Shown piece by piece: positions 34,998-41,695 of a DNA stretch of 52,564 nucleotides. Within the stretch, counting starts at the first letter, position 1. Every line of letters starts with the position of its first letter. Source of the stretch: Desulfarculaceae bacterium (GTDB lineage: Bacteria > Desulfobacterota > Desulfarculia > Desulfarculales > Desulfarculaceae). Made by a program: the position numbers and the translations under genes. Where the stretch lies: contig JAMOVV010000043.1 in NCBI GenBank assembly GCA_027067385.1, positions 1 through 52,564 of the forward strand, read 5' to 3'. The notes under the pieces were generated by a model. That model made no database searches and was not told where the DNA came from. It worked only from the letters and a program-made list of their open reading frames with translations.

Positions 34998-35689
34998 GTT
35001 GGCGTAAATGGGTTTTGAGTGTGACGGCCGTCTCGGTCCTGGTAGCCATGGCGATCACCCTGGGTTGCGCGCGCCGGGGACCGGCAAAACCAAGGCTCAC
35101 CACCTGGCGGCCGGCCTCCCTGGCGGTGCTGCCTTATAGCGAGGTGCTGCCCACCTCGGGCAACGCCACCATGGCGCGCTCGCCACTGACCTTTGCGGTA
35201 TACACCAGCGGTCACATCAAGCCCAACGCGGTGGCGGTGCTCAACGACGCTCTCATGACCCTGTTGCCCCGGGTGGCCAAGGTGCGGTTGGTGACCGGCC
35301 CCAAAGTGGGAATCGCCGCCGGGCGCGTCATGGGTCGCGGTCTTTATGTCAATCGCCGCCAGGCCCTGGCCGCCCTGGGTCGCAAGCTCAAGGTGGACGG
35401 GGTGATGGTGGGCTACGTGTACCGCTTCCAGGACCGCGAGGGCGGCCGCCTGGCCGTGTCGCGGGCGGCCTCGGTGGCCTTCGACCTGGCGGTGGTGCGC
35501 TCCTCCGACGGCGCGGTGGTGTGGAAAAATTCCTTTGACCAGACCCAGCAGCCACTCAGCGACAACCTGATGCGCCTGGGCGACTACGCCCGCCACGGTA
35601 TCCATTGGCTTACGGCCGACGAGTTCGGCCGCTTTGGCTTGCAGCAACTCCTGCGGGATTTCCCCTGGCGCAAGAAAACGAGCAAATAA
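34994..35689 (+). CDS. Predicted lipoprotein encoded between hisB and hisA
   Basis: A 231-aa protein with a lipoprotein signal (SVLVAMAITLGC, lipidated Cys at about 25) and a soluble periplasmic domain. The segment ASLAVLPYSEVLP, followed by ALAALGRKLKVDGVMVGYVYRF, is reminiscent of the GNA1162/LpoB-type fold, in which short-lived strands alternate with helices, but I cannot assign it firmly. It has no visible link to histidine synthesis. The ATG overlaps the hisB stop and hisA begins 3 bp after its own stop, so it is tightly embedded in the his operon. Confidence 0.75.
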   Translation: MSWRKWVLSVTAVSVLVAMAITLGCARRGPAKPRLTTWRPASLAVLPYSEVLPTSGNATMARSPLTFAVYTSGHIKPNAVAVLNDALMTLLPRVAKVRLVTGPKVGIAAGRVMGRGLYVNRRQALAALGRKLKVDGVMVGYVYRFQDREGGRLAVSRAASVAFDLAVVRSSDGAVVWKNSFDQTQQPLSDNLMRLGDYARHGIHWLTADEFGRFGLQQLLRDFPWRKKTSK

Positions 35690-35692
35690 GAC

Positions 35693-36427
35693 GTGGAAGC
35701 TATTCCCGCGGTTGACCTGAAGGGTGGCCGGTGCGTGCGACTGCGCCAAGGCCGCATGGACGACGAAACGGTATTCTCTTCCGACCCGGTGGCCATGGCC
35801 CACAAGTGGCAGGCGGCCGGCGCCGGGCGCTTGCACGTGGTGGACCTAGACGGCGCGGTGGGGGGACGCCCGGCCAACGCCGGGGTGATCGGCCGCATCT
35901 GCGAGGCCCTGGACATACCGGTCCAACTGGGCGGCGGCGTGCGCGACCTGGACAGCCTGGAGCGCGCCCTGGAGCTGGGGGTGGACCGCGTGATCCTGGG
36001 CACCCTGGCCGCCCGCCAGCCCGAGACCGCGCTGCAAGCGGCCCGGCAACACCCCGGACGGGTGGTCATCGGCATCGACGCCCGTGACGGCAAGGTGGCG
36101 GTGTCGGGCTGGACCGAGACCAGCCGCCTGGATTTCCTGGAGCTGGCCGCGCATTTCGACCACCCCGAGGTGGCGGCCATCGTTTTTACCGATATCGCCC
36201 GCGACGGCATGCACACCGGGCCCAACCTGGAGTCAACCCGGCGCCTGTGCCAAGAGGTCGCGGTCCCGGTGATCGCCGCCGGCGGGGTGCATGACCTCGA
36301 CGACGTGCGTCGCCTCCTGGACATGGAGCACCTGGGCCTGGCCGGCTTTATCACCGGCCGGGCCATCTACGAGGGCACCCTGGACCTGGCCGAGGCCCTG
36401 CGGCTGGTATCCGGCGCCAAGGCCTGA
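35693..36427 (+). CDS. hisA: ProFAR isomerase (HisA)
   Basis: A 244-aa TIM-barrel isomerase, the fourth step of histidine synthesis: it converts ProFAR to PRFAR. The first catalytic Asp is in IPAVDLKGGRCVRL and the second in VIGIDARDGKVAVSGW. The phosphate-binding motifs VQLGGGVRDL and IAAGGVHD are intact. The start is GTG 35693, 3 bp after the lipoprotein stop, without a good Shine-Dalgarno sequence, so translation is probably coupled. HisF and HisH are not in the window after it. Confidence 0.96.
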   Translation: MEAIPAVDLKGGRCVRLRQGRMDDETVFSSDPVAMAHKWQAAGAGRLHVVDLDGAVGGRPANAGVIGRICEALDIPVQLGGGVRDLDSLERALELGVDRVILGTLAARQPETALQAARQHPGRVVIGIDARDGKVAVSGWTETSRLDFLELAAHFDHPEVAAIVFTDIARDGMHTGPNLESTRRLCQEVAVPVIAAGGVHDLDDVRRLLDMEHLGLAGFITGRAIYEGTLDLAEALRLVSGAKA

Positions 36428-36489
36428 GTGGCGGCCGGCCGGCGGCCTAGGCCCGGCGACGCGGAGTGACCAAGCAACGGAGAAGAGAG

Positions 36490-36843
36490 ATGAGAAAAAC
36501 GCTAGTGCTTGTTCTGGCGGTGACCCTGTGCCTGTCTTGTGTCGGCGCCTGCGGCATCGGCGGCGATGACGGGGGAACCGTTTCGTCGTCAGTGGCCGGC
36601 TCCTGGAAAAACATAACCAACCACGGGGCGTTGAACGAGCTGGATACCCTGGTCCTCAACGAAGCGGGTACCGGCATGGTCCGGTTCAACAACGGGGTGA
36701 GCCAAAACCTGAGTTGGTCCACCATCGGCAATAACCTGGTCATACAGTTGGCCGGCGGCAGTGCTCTCAGCGGCACCTACGCGGTCAGCGGCAGCACCAT
36801 GACCATCGACTGGGGCGGCAACGTGGATATCTTCGCCCGCTAG
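36490..36843 (+). CDS. Small lipoprotein with lipocalin-like C-terminal domain
   Basis: A 117-aa predicted lipoprotein: basic MRKT start, hydrophobic core to about 20, then a Cys in VGAC|GIGG that fits a lipobox. The mature part after a Gly/Ser linker has a strand-rich pattern (SVAGSWKNI..., DTLVLNEAGTGMVRF, LSGTYAVSGSTMTI) like short lipocalin/META-type domains. The function is unknown. ATG 36490 is favoured by GGAG 7 bp upstream; an earlier in-frame ATG would put extra charged residues before the signal. It is separate from hisA (62-bp gap) and converges on the cupin gene. Confidence 0.7.
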   Translation: MRKTLVLVLAVTLCLSCVGACGIGGDDGGTVSSSVAGSWKNITNHGALNELDTLVLNEAGTGMVRFNNGVSQNLSWSTIGNNLVIQLAGGSALSGTYAVSGSTMTIDWGGNVDIFAR

Positions 36844-36924
36844 CCAGCGGTCCGGGGTCAAGCTCACCAGGAGCGTCCGGGCGAGGACATTCTCGGGCGC
36901 GGTATTCTCCTGACCCGCTGTAAC

Positions 36925-37269
36925 CTAGTGATGGTGGTGGCCGCCCTCGCCGTGGCCGCCGGCGGCCACGTAGCGGGCCTCGCCGGGCCCGGCCGCCGTG
37001 GCGCTGAGGGTCTCTTCGTCCTTGAGATAAACCGCCTGGCCCGGTTGCAGGGTCTGGAAGCCCCCGGGGCCTTCCACCTTGATGCTGCCGCTGACCACCA
37101 GGAATATCTCCTCGTGGCCCAGGCCGGGACGCAGCAGCCGCGGCGGGTCACCGGGGTTGAGTACGCCGTAGAGCATGTAGCAGGCGTGGGTGTCGAGGTC
37201 CTTAAGCCCCAGCACCGTTTCGCCGCCTTCCCGAAAAACCCTGCCCGCCAAATCGAACACCTTGATCAC
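36925..37269 (-). CDS. Cupin-domain protein with His-rich tail
   Basis: A 114-aa single cupin. The metal-binding pattern is in PGLGHEEIFLVVSGSIKVEG (motif 1) and LQPGQAVYLKDEE (motif 2). The conserved C-terminus ends HGEGGHHHH, a run of His that could bind a metal. It is the last gene of the putative RiPP cassette, 12 bp after the radical SAM gene, so it may act on or stabilise the product, or sense metal. No known RiPP cupin can be assigned by eye. Confidence 0.8.
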   Translation of the reverse strand: MIKVFDLAGRVFREGGETVLGLKDLDTHACYMLYGVLNPGDPPRLLRPGLGHEEIFLVVSGSIKVEGPGGFQTLQPGQAVYLKDEETLSATAAGPGEARYVAAGGHGEGGHHHH

Positions 37270-37281
37270 CAGTACTACTCC

Positions 37282-38457
37282 TTAATCGATCACCGGGGTT
37301 ACCCCCATCAATGAACACATCACCGGGTCGGGCAGCCCCGGGGCCGGGGCCCGGAAGCGGCAACCGCCCCCGCACTCCGCAGCCGCCGGGCACTCGGCGC
37401 AGCCGACGATATCGCTAAGCGGCGTGGGGCGCTGCCGGGCCCAGCAGGTCCACAGCCCCTGGTCCAGGGTGCCCAGCGGGCGGTCCAGGTAGAAGCCGCA
37501 CTTGGCCACCCGGCCGTCGGCGGCCACGGTGGCCAGGTGCAGCCCGCAGGCCATGCCCCCGCCGCCGCCGTGATAGGCCCCGCCGTAGGCGTGGGCCATG
37601 GCCTCGGCCGCCCGGGCCGGGCTCACCGTCAGCCCCGCGTCGTCGCCGAGCCGGCCGGCCGGGCAGGGCGCGTCAATGCCCCACTCCTGGGCCTGCAGCT
37701 CGCGCACCAACTCTTGCATCTGGTCGAACTGGTCCAGGTTGGCCGCGTGCACCATGGTGGCCACCGAGAGATCCAGCCCGGCCCGGCGCGCCGCGCGGGC
37801 GGCGGCCACCGCCGGCTCAAACGATCCCGGGCCGCGCAGGGCCTGGTGGCCCTCGGCCATGCCGTCCAGGCTCACCTGCACCTCGTCCACTGCCAGGGAG
37901 CCGGCCTTTGCCTCGTCCAGCAGCAGGCCGTTGGTGAGCAGCACCCGCCGCAGGGAATTGGTGGCCAGGTAGGCGTTGATGGCCTCCCACTGGGGATGCA
38001 TCAGCGGTTCGCCGCCGCTGATCAACACCCGCAGCCCGCCCATGGCCTCGAACTCGCGCAGCACCGTCACCACCTGGGCCAAGGGCAGGTCCACGCCTTG
38101 GGCCGGGCCCAGGTAGCAGTGGCCGCAGGCCAGGTTGCAACGCCAGGTGATCTGCAATTCCAGGTAGCGCAGTGAGGGGCGCGGCGCAGGACCCAGGACC
38201 AGGGGCATGGGCCTCGGCTCCGGCGATAGGCTGAGCAATCCTTCGGCCAGGCAAAAGGCCTCGAACTCGGGGTCGAGCCCGACCTCGTCCAGGGTGAGGT
38301 GCCCCCGGCAGCGGGCCAGGGCCTCCAGGCCGTCCTGGTTCAGCTCGTAGAGCTCGTCGGCCCGGCGGTGGTAGAGACAGGGCTCTTCCAGACGCCGCAG
38401 GCTGATCCCCTCGGCCAGCCGCACAAACAGCCCCCGGTTCGGCTCGGCCCCGGGCAT
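37282..38457 (-). CDS. Radical SAM/SPASM enzyme with PqqD-like N-terminus (peptide maturase candidate)
   Basis: A 391-aa radical SAM enzyme. Residues about 20-80 (HRRADELYELNQDGLEALARC and GHLTLDEV) resemble PqqD/RRE domains that hold a precursor peptide. The 4Fe-4S SAM site is C107xxxC111xxC114 in TWRCNLACGHCYLG, with ISGGEPLMHP and VQVSLDG in the barrel. The C-terminus has a SPASM-type Cys set (MACGLHLATV, AKCGFYL, CAECPAAAECGGGC, MCSLMG) for extra Fe-S clusters. This is the architecture of RiPP maturases such as thioether- or carbon-crosslinking enzymes. The ATG at 38457 shares its A with the upstream stop (TGATG). Confidence 0.93.
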   Translation of the reverse strand: MPGAEPNRGLFVRLAEGISLRRLEEPCLYHRRADELYELNQDGLEALARCRGHLTLDEVGLDPEFEAFCLAEGLLSLSPEPRPMPLVLGPAPRPSLRYLELQITWRCNLACGHCYLGPAQGVDLPLAQVVTVLREFEAMGGLRVLISGGEPLMHPQWEAINAYLATNSLRRVLLTNGLLLDEAKAGSLAVDEVQVSLDGMAEGHQALRGPGSFEPAVAAARAARRAGLDLSVATMVHAANLDQFDQMQELVRELQAQEWGIDAPCPAGRLGDDAGLTVSPARAAEAMAHAYGGAYHGGGGGMACGLHLATVAADGRVAKCGFYLDRPLGTLDQGLWTCWARQRPTPLSDIVGCAECPAAAECGGGCRFRAPAPGLPDPVMCSLMGVTPVID

Positions 38458-38783
38458 CACTTCAGTCCCAGGTTGCGGCCCCGGGCCAGGAGACCGGCGA
38501 TGGCCCGCAGGCCGCCGCAGGGGGCGCAGTCGGCCGGGTCCACCGCGGGGTCGCGGAAGTCGCAGCCATCGACAAGAAAATCGCAGCCGCGGCAGATCGC
38601 CATCAGGCGGGGGTCATCCGGGTCCAGGCCAAAGAGCGGCTCATGCTCCTGCGGCTCCAGCCGCTCCACCGCCGGGTAGAACTCCGGTCGCTCCAGGAGC
38701 CATTCCAGGCCGCCGCAGCCCGGGGTCTCTTCTTGGCCGGGCTTGTGGTAGCGGCATAATCTGGGACAGATGATTTGGCGCAT
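38457..38783 (-). CDS. Cys-rich 108-aa protein of the RiPP cassette
   Basis: A 108-aa soluble protein with eight Cys: C6, C10, C23, C64, C67, C74, C86 and C89 (CPRLC, GCGG, ICRGCDFLVDGC, DCAPCGG). The late CxxC-x6-C...CxxC pattern resembles SPASM-like or zinc/Fe-S sites, but no radical SAM motif is present. It could be a second metal-binding accessory of the maturase. ATG 38783 is chosen because the frame upstream overlaps the terminator; the nearest Shine-Dalgarno sequence is AGGG, about 6 bp away. It overlaps the radical SAM gene by one base, so translation is coupled. Confidence 0.75.
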   Translation of the reverse strand: MRQIICPRLCRYHKPGQEETPGCGGLEWLLERPEFYPAVERLEPQEHEPLFGLDPDDPRLMAICRGCDFLVDGCDFRDPAVDPADCAPCGGLRAIAGLLARGRNLGLK

Positions 38784-38811
38784 GGCAACCCTGGTGGGCC
38801 GTGGCGGCCCG

Positions 38812-38849
38812 AAAAAAACAAAAAGGGGGAGGCACCGAGCCTCCCCCTT
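38812..38849 (-). terminator. Strong terminator between precursor peptide and maturase genes
   Basis: An 11-bp perfect stem (AAGGGGGAGGC at 38823-38833 with its complement at 38839-38849) has a 5-base loop. On the minus strand it is followed by TTTTTGTTTTTTTC. It lies 16 bp after the peptide stop, so most transcripts should end here and the maturase genes would receive only read-through. Confidence 0.9.
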
Positions 38850-38864
38850 CATCGCCAGCTTAAG

Positions 38865-38927
38865 CTAGCAGGAGCTCTTGCACTTGCAGAGCCCGCGCTT
38901 GGTGCGCTCGATCTTCTTGATCTTCAT
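38865..38927 (-). CDS. Candidate RiPP precursor: 20-aa Cys-rich peptide
   Basis: The sequence encodes MKIKKIERTKRGLCKCKSSC: a basic 13-residue leader-like part and a C-terminal CKCKSSC with three Cys. GGAGG lies 6 bp before the ATG, a good -35/-10 pair lies upstream (38978-39005) and a strong terminator follows, so this short frame has its own transcription unit. It is directly upstream of genes for a Cys-rich protein, a radical SAM/SPASM enzyme with a PqqD-like domain and a cupin, which is the setting of a modified peptide. PqqA precursors are similarly short. The modification and product are unknown. Confidence 0.72.
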   Translation of the reverse strand: MKIKKIERTKRGLCKCKSSC

Positions 38928-38944
38928 GATACGCCTCCGTTTTC

Positions 38945-39005
38945 TACTCCTTCATGGAGTAATTATGATTACTAAAAATCTTACTGCTACTGGTCCGAAA
39001 GTCAA
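38945..39005 (-). promoter_or_regulatory. Promoter and leader hairpin of the peptide gene
   Basis: On the minus strand TTGACT (39000-39005, 5/6) and TAAGAT (38978-38983, 4/6) are 16 bp apart. The leader before the peptide contains an inverted repeat TACTCC-TTCAT-GGAGTA (38945-38961) that would form a 6-bp hairpin about 20 nt before the ribosome binding site. Confidence 0.6.
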
Positions 39006-39174
39006 GCCAAAAGCTCGAAACGATATCAATTGCGCCAAACTGGCCATGAACGGGATACATAACGTGTCCGATGGTGACGAGCCTAAGAAGGGACTTTTGG
39101 CTATTTAGTTTTGGTCCCGGCGGGGCATGGCCTCGGCATCGGGATAAACTTTTCCCCTCCCAAACTACAACAGC

Positions 39175-39304
39175 TTGGTTTTCCCATCTCTTTGTGTTAG
39201 TATTCAACAAGTAGCCGGGAGCAAGGATAGGCCCTGGCGTGCAATGCAACCTCCACGGAAGGCCCGATGAAGCCATGGGACGGCGCCTTTTTGGGGGATT
39301 TTTT
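39175..39304 (+). promoter_or_regulatory. Promoter and structured leader of the 121-aa protein gene
   Basis: TTGGTT (39175-39180) and TAGTAT (39198-39203) are 17 bp apart, giving a leader of about 95 nt. The leader can form long-range pairing of GGCGT (about 39237) with GGCGCC (about 39284), closely followed by TTTTT and then GGGGGA before the ATG, so a terminator-type or translation-control switch is possible. It does not match a riboswitch that I can name. The rest of the 38928-39174 gap holds only the divergent peptide promoter. Confidence 0.45.
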
Positions 39305-39670
39305 ATGTCCTTAACCATAGGAACCATGGCCAAGCTCGAGGTGCAGACCGCTTTGACCATGGGACAATCCCAGGCGGCTGACATGGGCCTGGGCTCCAAG
39401 AGCGCCGGTGCGCTGAGTATCAACAACTTGATGCAACGGCAAGATCAAAAGGGCTTGATGAGCCAGCTCATGTCCAGCGGGATCGGCATAGGCAAATCCG
39501 ACTCCAAGGGCCTGGGCCTGTCCAGCAGCCGGCTGCGCGGCGCTGGCTTGACTAACGACCTCATGTCCGTTGGCAAGGCCGCCCTGGCCATCGGGCCGGG
39601 CCGGGAAACCGGGCTCAGCGCCAGTTCATCGCTCAGGCCATCGGGCGGCATTATCAGCAAGCTGGTCTAG
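39305..39670 (+). CDS. Orphan Ser/Gly/Leu-rich 121-aa protein
   Basis: A 121-aa protein with no recognised domain. It is rich in Ser, Gly, Leu and Met, lacks acidic clusters and Trp/Cys, and has repeated short motifs such as GLGSKSAG, KGLGLSSSRLRGAG, NNLM/NDLM and GLSASSSLRPSGG. There is no classic signal peptide. ATG 39305 is preceded by GGGGGA about 6 bp away; an earlier in-frame ATG lacks a ribosome binding site. It is monocistronic, with its own promoter, structured leader and terminator, so it is likely a real expressed protein of unknown role. It is next to, but transcribed away from, the peptide cassette. Confidence 0.6.
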   Translation: MSLTIGTMAKLEVQTALTMGQSQAADMGLGSKSAGALSINNLMQRQDQKGLMSQLMSSGIGIGKSDSKGLGLSSSRLRGAGLTNDLMSVGKAALAIGPGRETGLSASSSLRPSGGIISKLV

Positions 39671-39695
39671 CCGGCCGCAGATCAAGGCGTGAGGA

Positions 39696-39729
39696 AAGGC
39701 GTCCCCGCTACGGGGGCGTCTTTTCTTGT
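39696..39729 (+). terminator. Intrinsic terminator of the 121-aa protein gene
   Basis: AAGGCGTCCCCG pairs with CGGGGGCGTCTT (12 bp, two G-T type pairs) around CTA, followed by TTTTCTTGTT. The end touches the convergent queC stop. Confidence 0.8.
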
Positions 39730-40418
39730 TAGTGGTAGGGGGCGGGGTCGGCCAGGTGGTTGTCGGCAAAGCCCCGGCGGCGCAGGCGGCAGGAATCGCA
39801 ACGGCCGCAGGCGCGGCCGTGGGCGTCGGGATCGTAGCACGAGCGGGTGAGGGAGTAGTCCACCCCCAGGGCCAGGCCGCGGGCAATGATCTCGGCCTTG
39901 CCCAGGCCCATCAGCGGCGCGTGGATGGCCATCGCCAGCTCGCCGGTCACCCCCGCCTTGGTGGCCAGGTTAGCCAGGCGCTCAAAGGCGGCGATGAACT
40001 CCGGCCGGCAGTCGGGATAGCCGGAGTAGTCCACCGCGTTGACCCCGATGAAGATATCGGCCGCGCCCAGGACCTCGGCCCAGGCCAGGGCCAACGACAG
40101 CATCACCGTGTTGCGGGCCGGCACGTAGGTGGCCGGTATGTCCTGGTCCTCGGGCTCCAGGGGCCGATCCTTGGGTACGGCCGCGCCACCGAAAAGGGCC
40201 GAGCCGCCAAAGGAGGCCAGGTCGATTTTTACCACCCGGTGCTCGGCTGCGCCCAGGGACGCGGCCACCCGGCCGGCCGCCGCCAGCTCCACCCGGTGGC
40301 GCTGGCCGTAGTCCAGGCTGAGGCAGTAGCAGGCGAAACCCTGCTCCCGGGCCAGGGCCAGGCAGGTGGCCGAGTCCAGGCCGCCGCTGAGCAGGATCAC
40401 CGCCGGGGCGCGGGTCAC
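39729..40418 (-). CDS. queC: 7-cyano-7-deazaguanine synthase
   Basis: A 229-aa ATP-dependent enzyme that converts CDG to preQ0 in queuosine (tRNA modification) synthesis. The PP-loop motif is [15 protein letters not shown]. The C-terminal zinc site has four Cys in [21 protein letters not shown]. The family motif [16 protein letters not shown] is also seen. The start is GTG 40418, overlapping the stop of the upstream radical SAM gene (GTGA). QueD, QueE and QueF are not in the window. Confidence 0.97.
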   Translation of the reverse strand: MTRAPAVILLSGGLDSATCLALAREQGFACYCLSLDYGQRHRVELAAAGRVAASLGAAEHRVVKIDLASFGGSALFGGAAVPKDRPLEPEDQDIPATYVPARNTVMLSLALAWAEVLGAADIFIGVNAVDYSGYPDCRPEFIAAFERLANLATKAGVTGELAMAIHAPLMGLGKAEIIARGLALGVDYSLTRSCYDPDAHGRACGRCDSCRLRRRGFADNHLADPAPYH

Positions 40419-41695
40419 GCCGGCGACTCCGGCAGCTTGGGGTTGAAGTAGCCGTGCTTGAGCCGGGGGAAGCGGGCCCGCAGTTCATCGATGAGCTGGG
40501 CGATGCCCAGGCGCTGCTCGGGCTTGGATAGCTCCAGGCGCTTCAGGTAGGCCTCGGGGTCGATGTTGAGGTTGCGCCACTGGATAAGGTCCAGCTTGGT
40601 GCTCTCAATGAGGCTGATGAGCGCCGCCACCTCCTCGGGACGGTCGGTCACCCCGGGCATGGTGAGCAGGTTGATAGAGGCGTGGCCGCCGGCGCGCTTC
40701 ACCTGGCGGATCGACTCGATGGCGTCTTGCAAGGACCAGCCCTGGGGCCGGAAGTAGGCCTGGTGCCGCTCGGGCACGAGGCTGTTGAGCGACACCCGGA
40801 TGGAGCTGAGCCCCTCGCGCATCAGGCGGGCCACCACCTCCGGCCGGCTGCCGTTGGTGTTGAGGTTGATGGTGCCCCGCTTGCGCTGGGCCCGGATGAG
40901 GCTGATGGATTCGGCCAGGAGTTCGCCGTTGGTCAACGGTTCGCCCTCGCAGCCCTGGCCAAAGCTCACCAGGGGATCGCGTCCCTTGTGGAAGTGGTGC
41001 AGGGCCACCTCGGCCACCTCGGCCGGGTTGGGGGCGAACTTCATGCGCTCCTGGGTCACCGGGAAGCGCCCCTCCGGCTGGTGGGAGAGGCAGCCCAGGC
41101 AAGAGGCGTTGCACACCGGGGCGGTGGGCAAGGGGGCCTCCCAGCGTCCCAGGGCCAGGTTCCGGGCCGCCGGGCAGCAGTAGGTGAGGGCGCACTTGCC
41201 CAGGTGTTGCCACAGGCGGTTGTCAGGATAGGTGCGCAGCAGACGCTGGGCCGCCTTGGTTATGCGCTCCGGGGAGGGGAACCGGGCCGGGTCCTGGCGG
41301 GGCAGGAGGTCTACCCGCAGGCCGGTCACCACGAAGCGGCCCCGGGAAAAACCCACCGCCGCGTAGGCGAACAGGGGCAGGGGCGGCGCGCCCGGGGTGG
41401 TGTGATAGGCCGCGTTGAGGGTGGCGGTGTAGGCCGGGGCCATGAAGGCGGCCACCGCGATTACCCGGCCTTCGCCGCCGGGCTGGGTCTCGAGCACGTC
41501 GAAACGTCCGCGGGAGCTCATACCCACCGGCAGGCGTCCGGGCAACAGGAACAGCTCGCTGCCCTCGGGCAGGGGAATGCACTGGCGCTCGTCCACCGGC
41601 TCCCAGGCCCCGGCCGCCGAACCGACCAGGTCCAGGTCGGGATGGTCGAAGATGTTGCCTTGGTCGTCGGCAAATACCAGGGAGGGACGGCTCAC
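40415..41695 (-). CDS. Uncharacterised radical SAM enzyme upstream of queC
   Basis: A 426-aa protein. The first 160 residues are a strand-rich domain of unknown type ([32 protein letters not shown]). The radical SAM site is C195xxxC199xxC202 in [13 protein letters not shown], preceded by Cys168, Cys173 and Cys174 (KCALTYCCP). The barrel has [11 protein letters not shown] and [14 protein letters not shown]. It is twice the size of QueE and does not have the QueE short-cluster form. GTG 41695 shares a base with the DUF362 stop, and its own stop overlaps queC, so the three genes are translationally coupled. The reaction is unknown. Confidence 0.85.
   Translation of the reverse strand: MSRPSLVFADDQGNIFDHPDLDLVGSAAGAWEPVDERQCIPLPEGSELFLLPGRLPVGMSSRGRFDVLETQPGGEGRVIAVAAFMAPAYTATLNAAYHTTPGAPPLPLFAYAAVGFSRGRFVVTGLRVDLLPRQDPARFPSPERITKAAQRLLRTYPDNRLWQHLGKCALTYCCPAARNLALGRWEAPLPTAPVCNASCLGCLSHQPEGRFPVTQERMKFAPNPAEVAEVALHHFHKGRDPLVSFGQGCEGEPLTNGELLAESISLIRAQRKRGTINLNTNGSRPEVVARLMREGLSSIRVSLNSLVPERHQAYFRPQGWSLQDAIESIRQVKRAGGHASINLLTMPGVTDRPEEVAALISLIESTKLDLIQWRNLNIDPEAYLKRLELSKPEQRLGIAQLIDELRARFPRLKHGYFNPKLPESPA

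Noticed and set aside
36844-36924. Long imperfect inverted repeat between the lipoprotein and cupin genes
   Set aside because: CAGCGG/CGCTG, GGTCA/TGACC and AGGAG/CTCCT arms exist but are broken by mismatches and lack a T-run; too weak to call a terminator.
39210-39304. Cyclic-di-GMP riboswitch
   Set aside because: A few bases around GCAATGCAACCTCC recall the GEMM core, but the required helices and receptor do not align.
38944-39426. 160-aa minus-strand frame upstream of the peptide gene
   Set aside because: It covers both promoters and part of the 121-aa protein gene on the other strand; no ribosome binding site or domain is visible.
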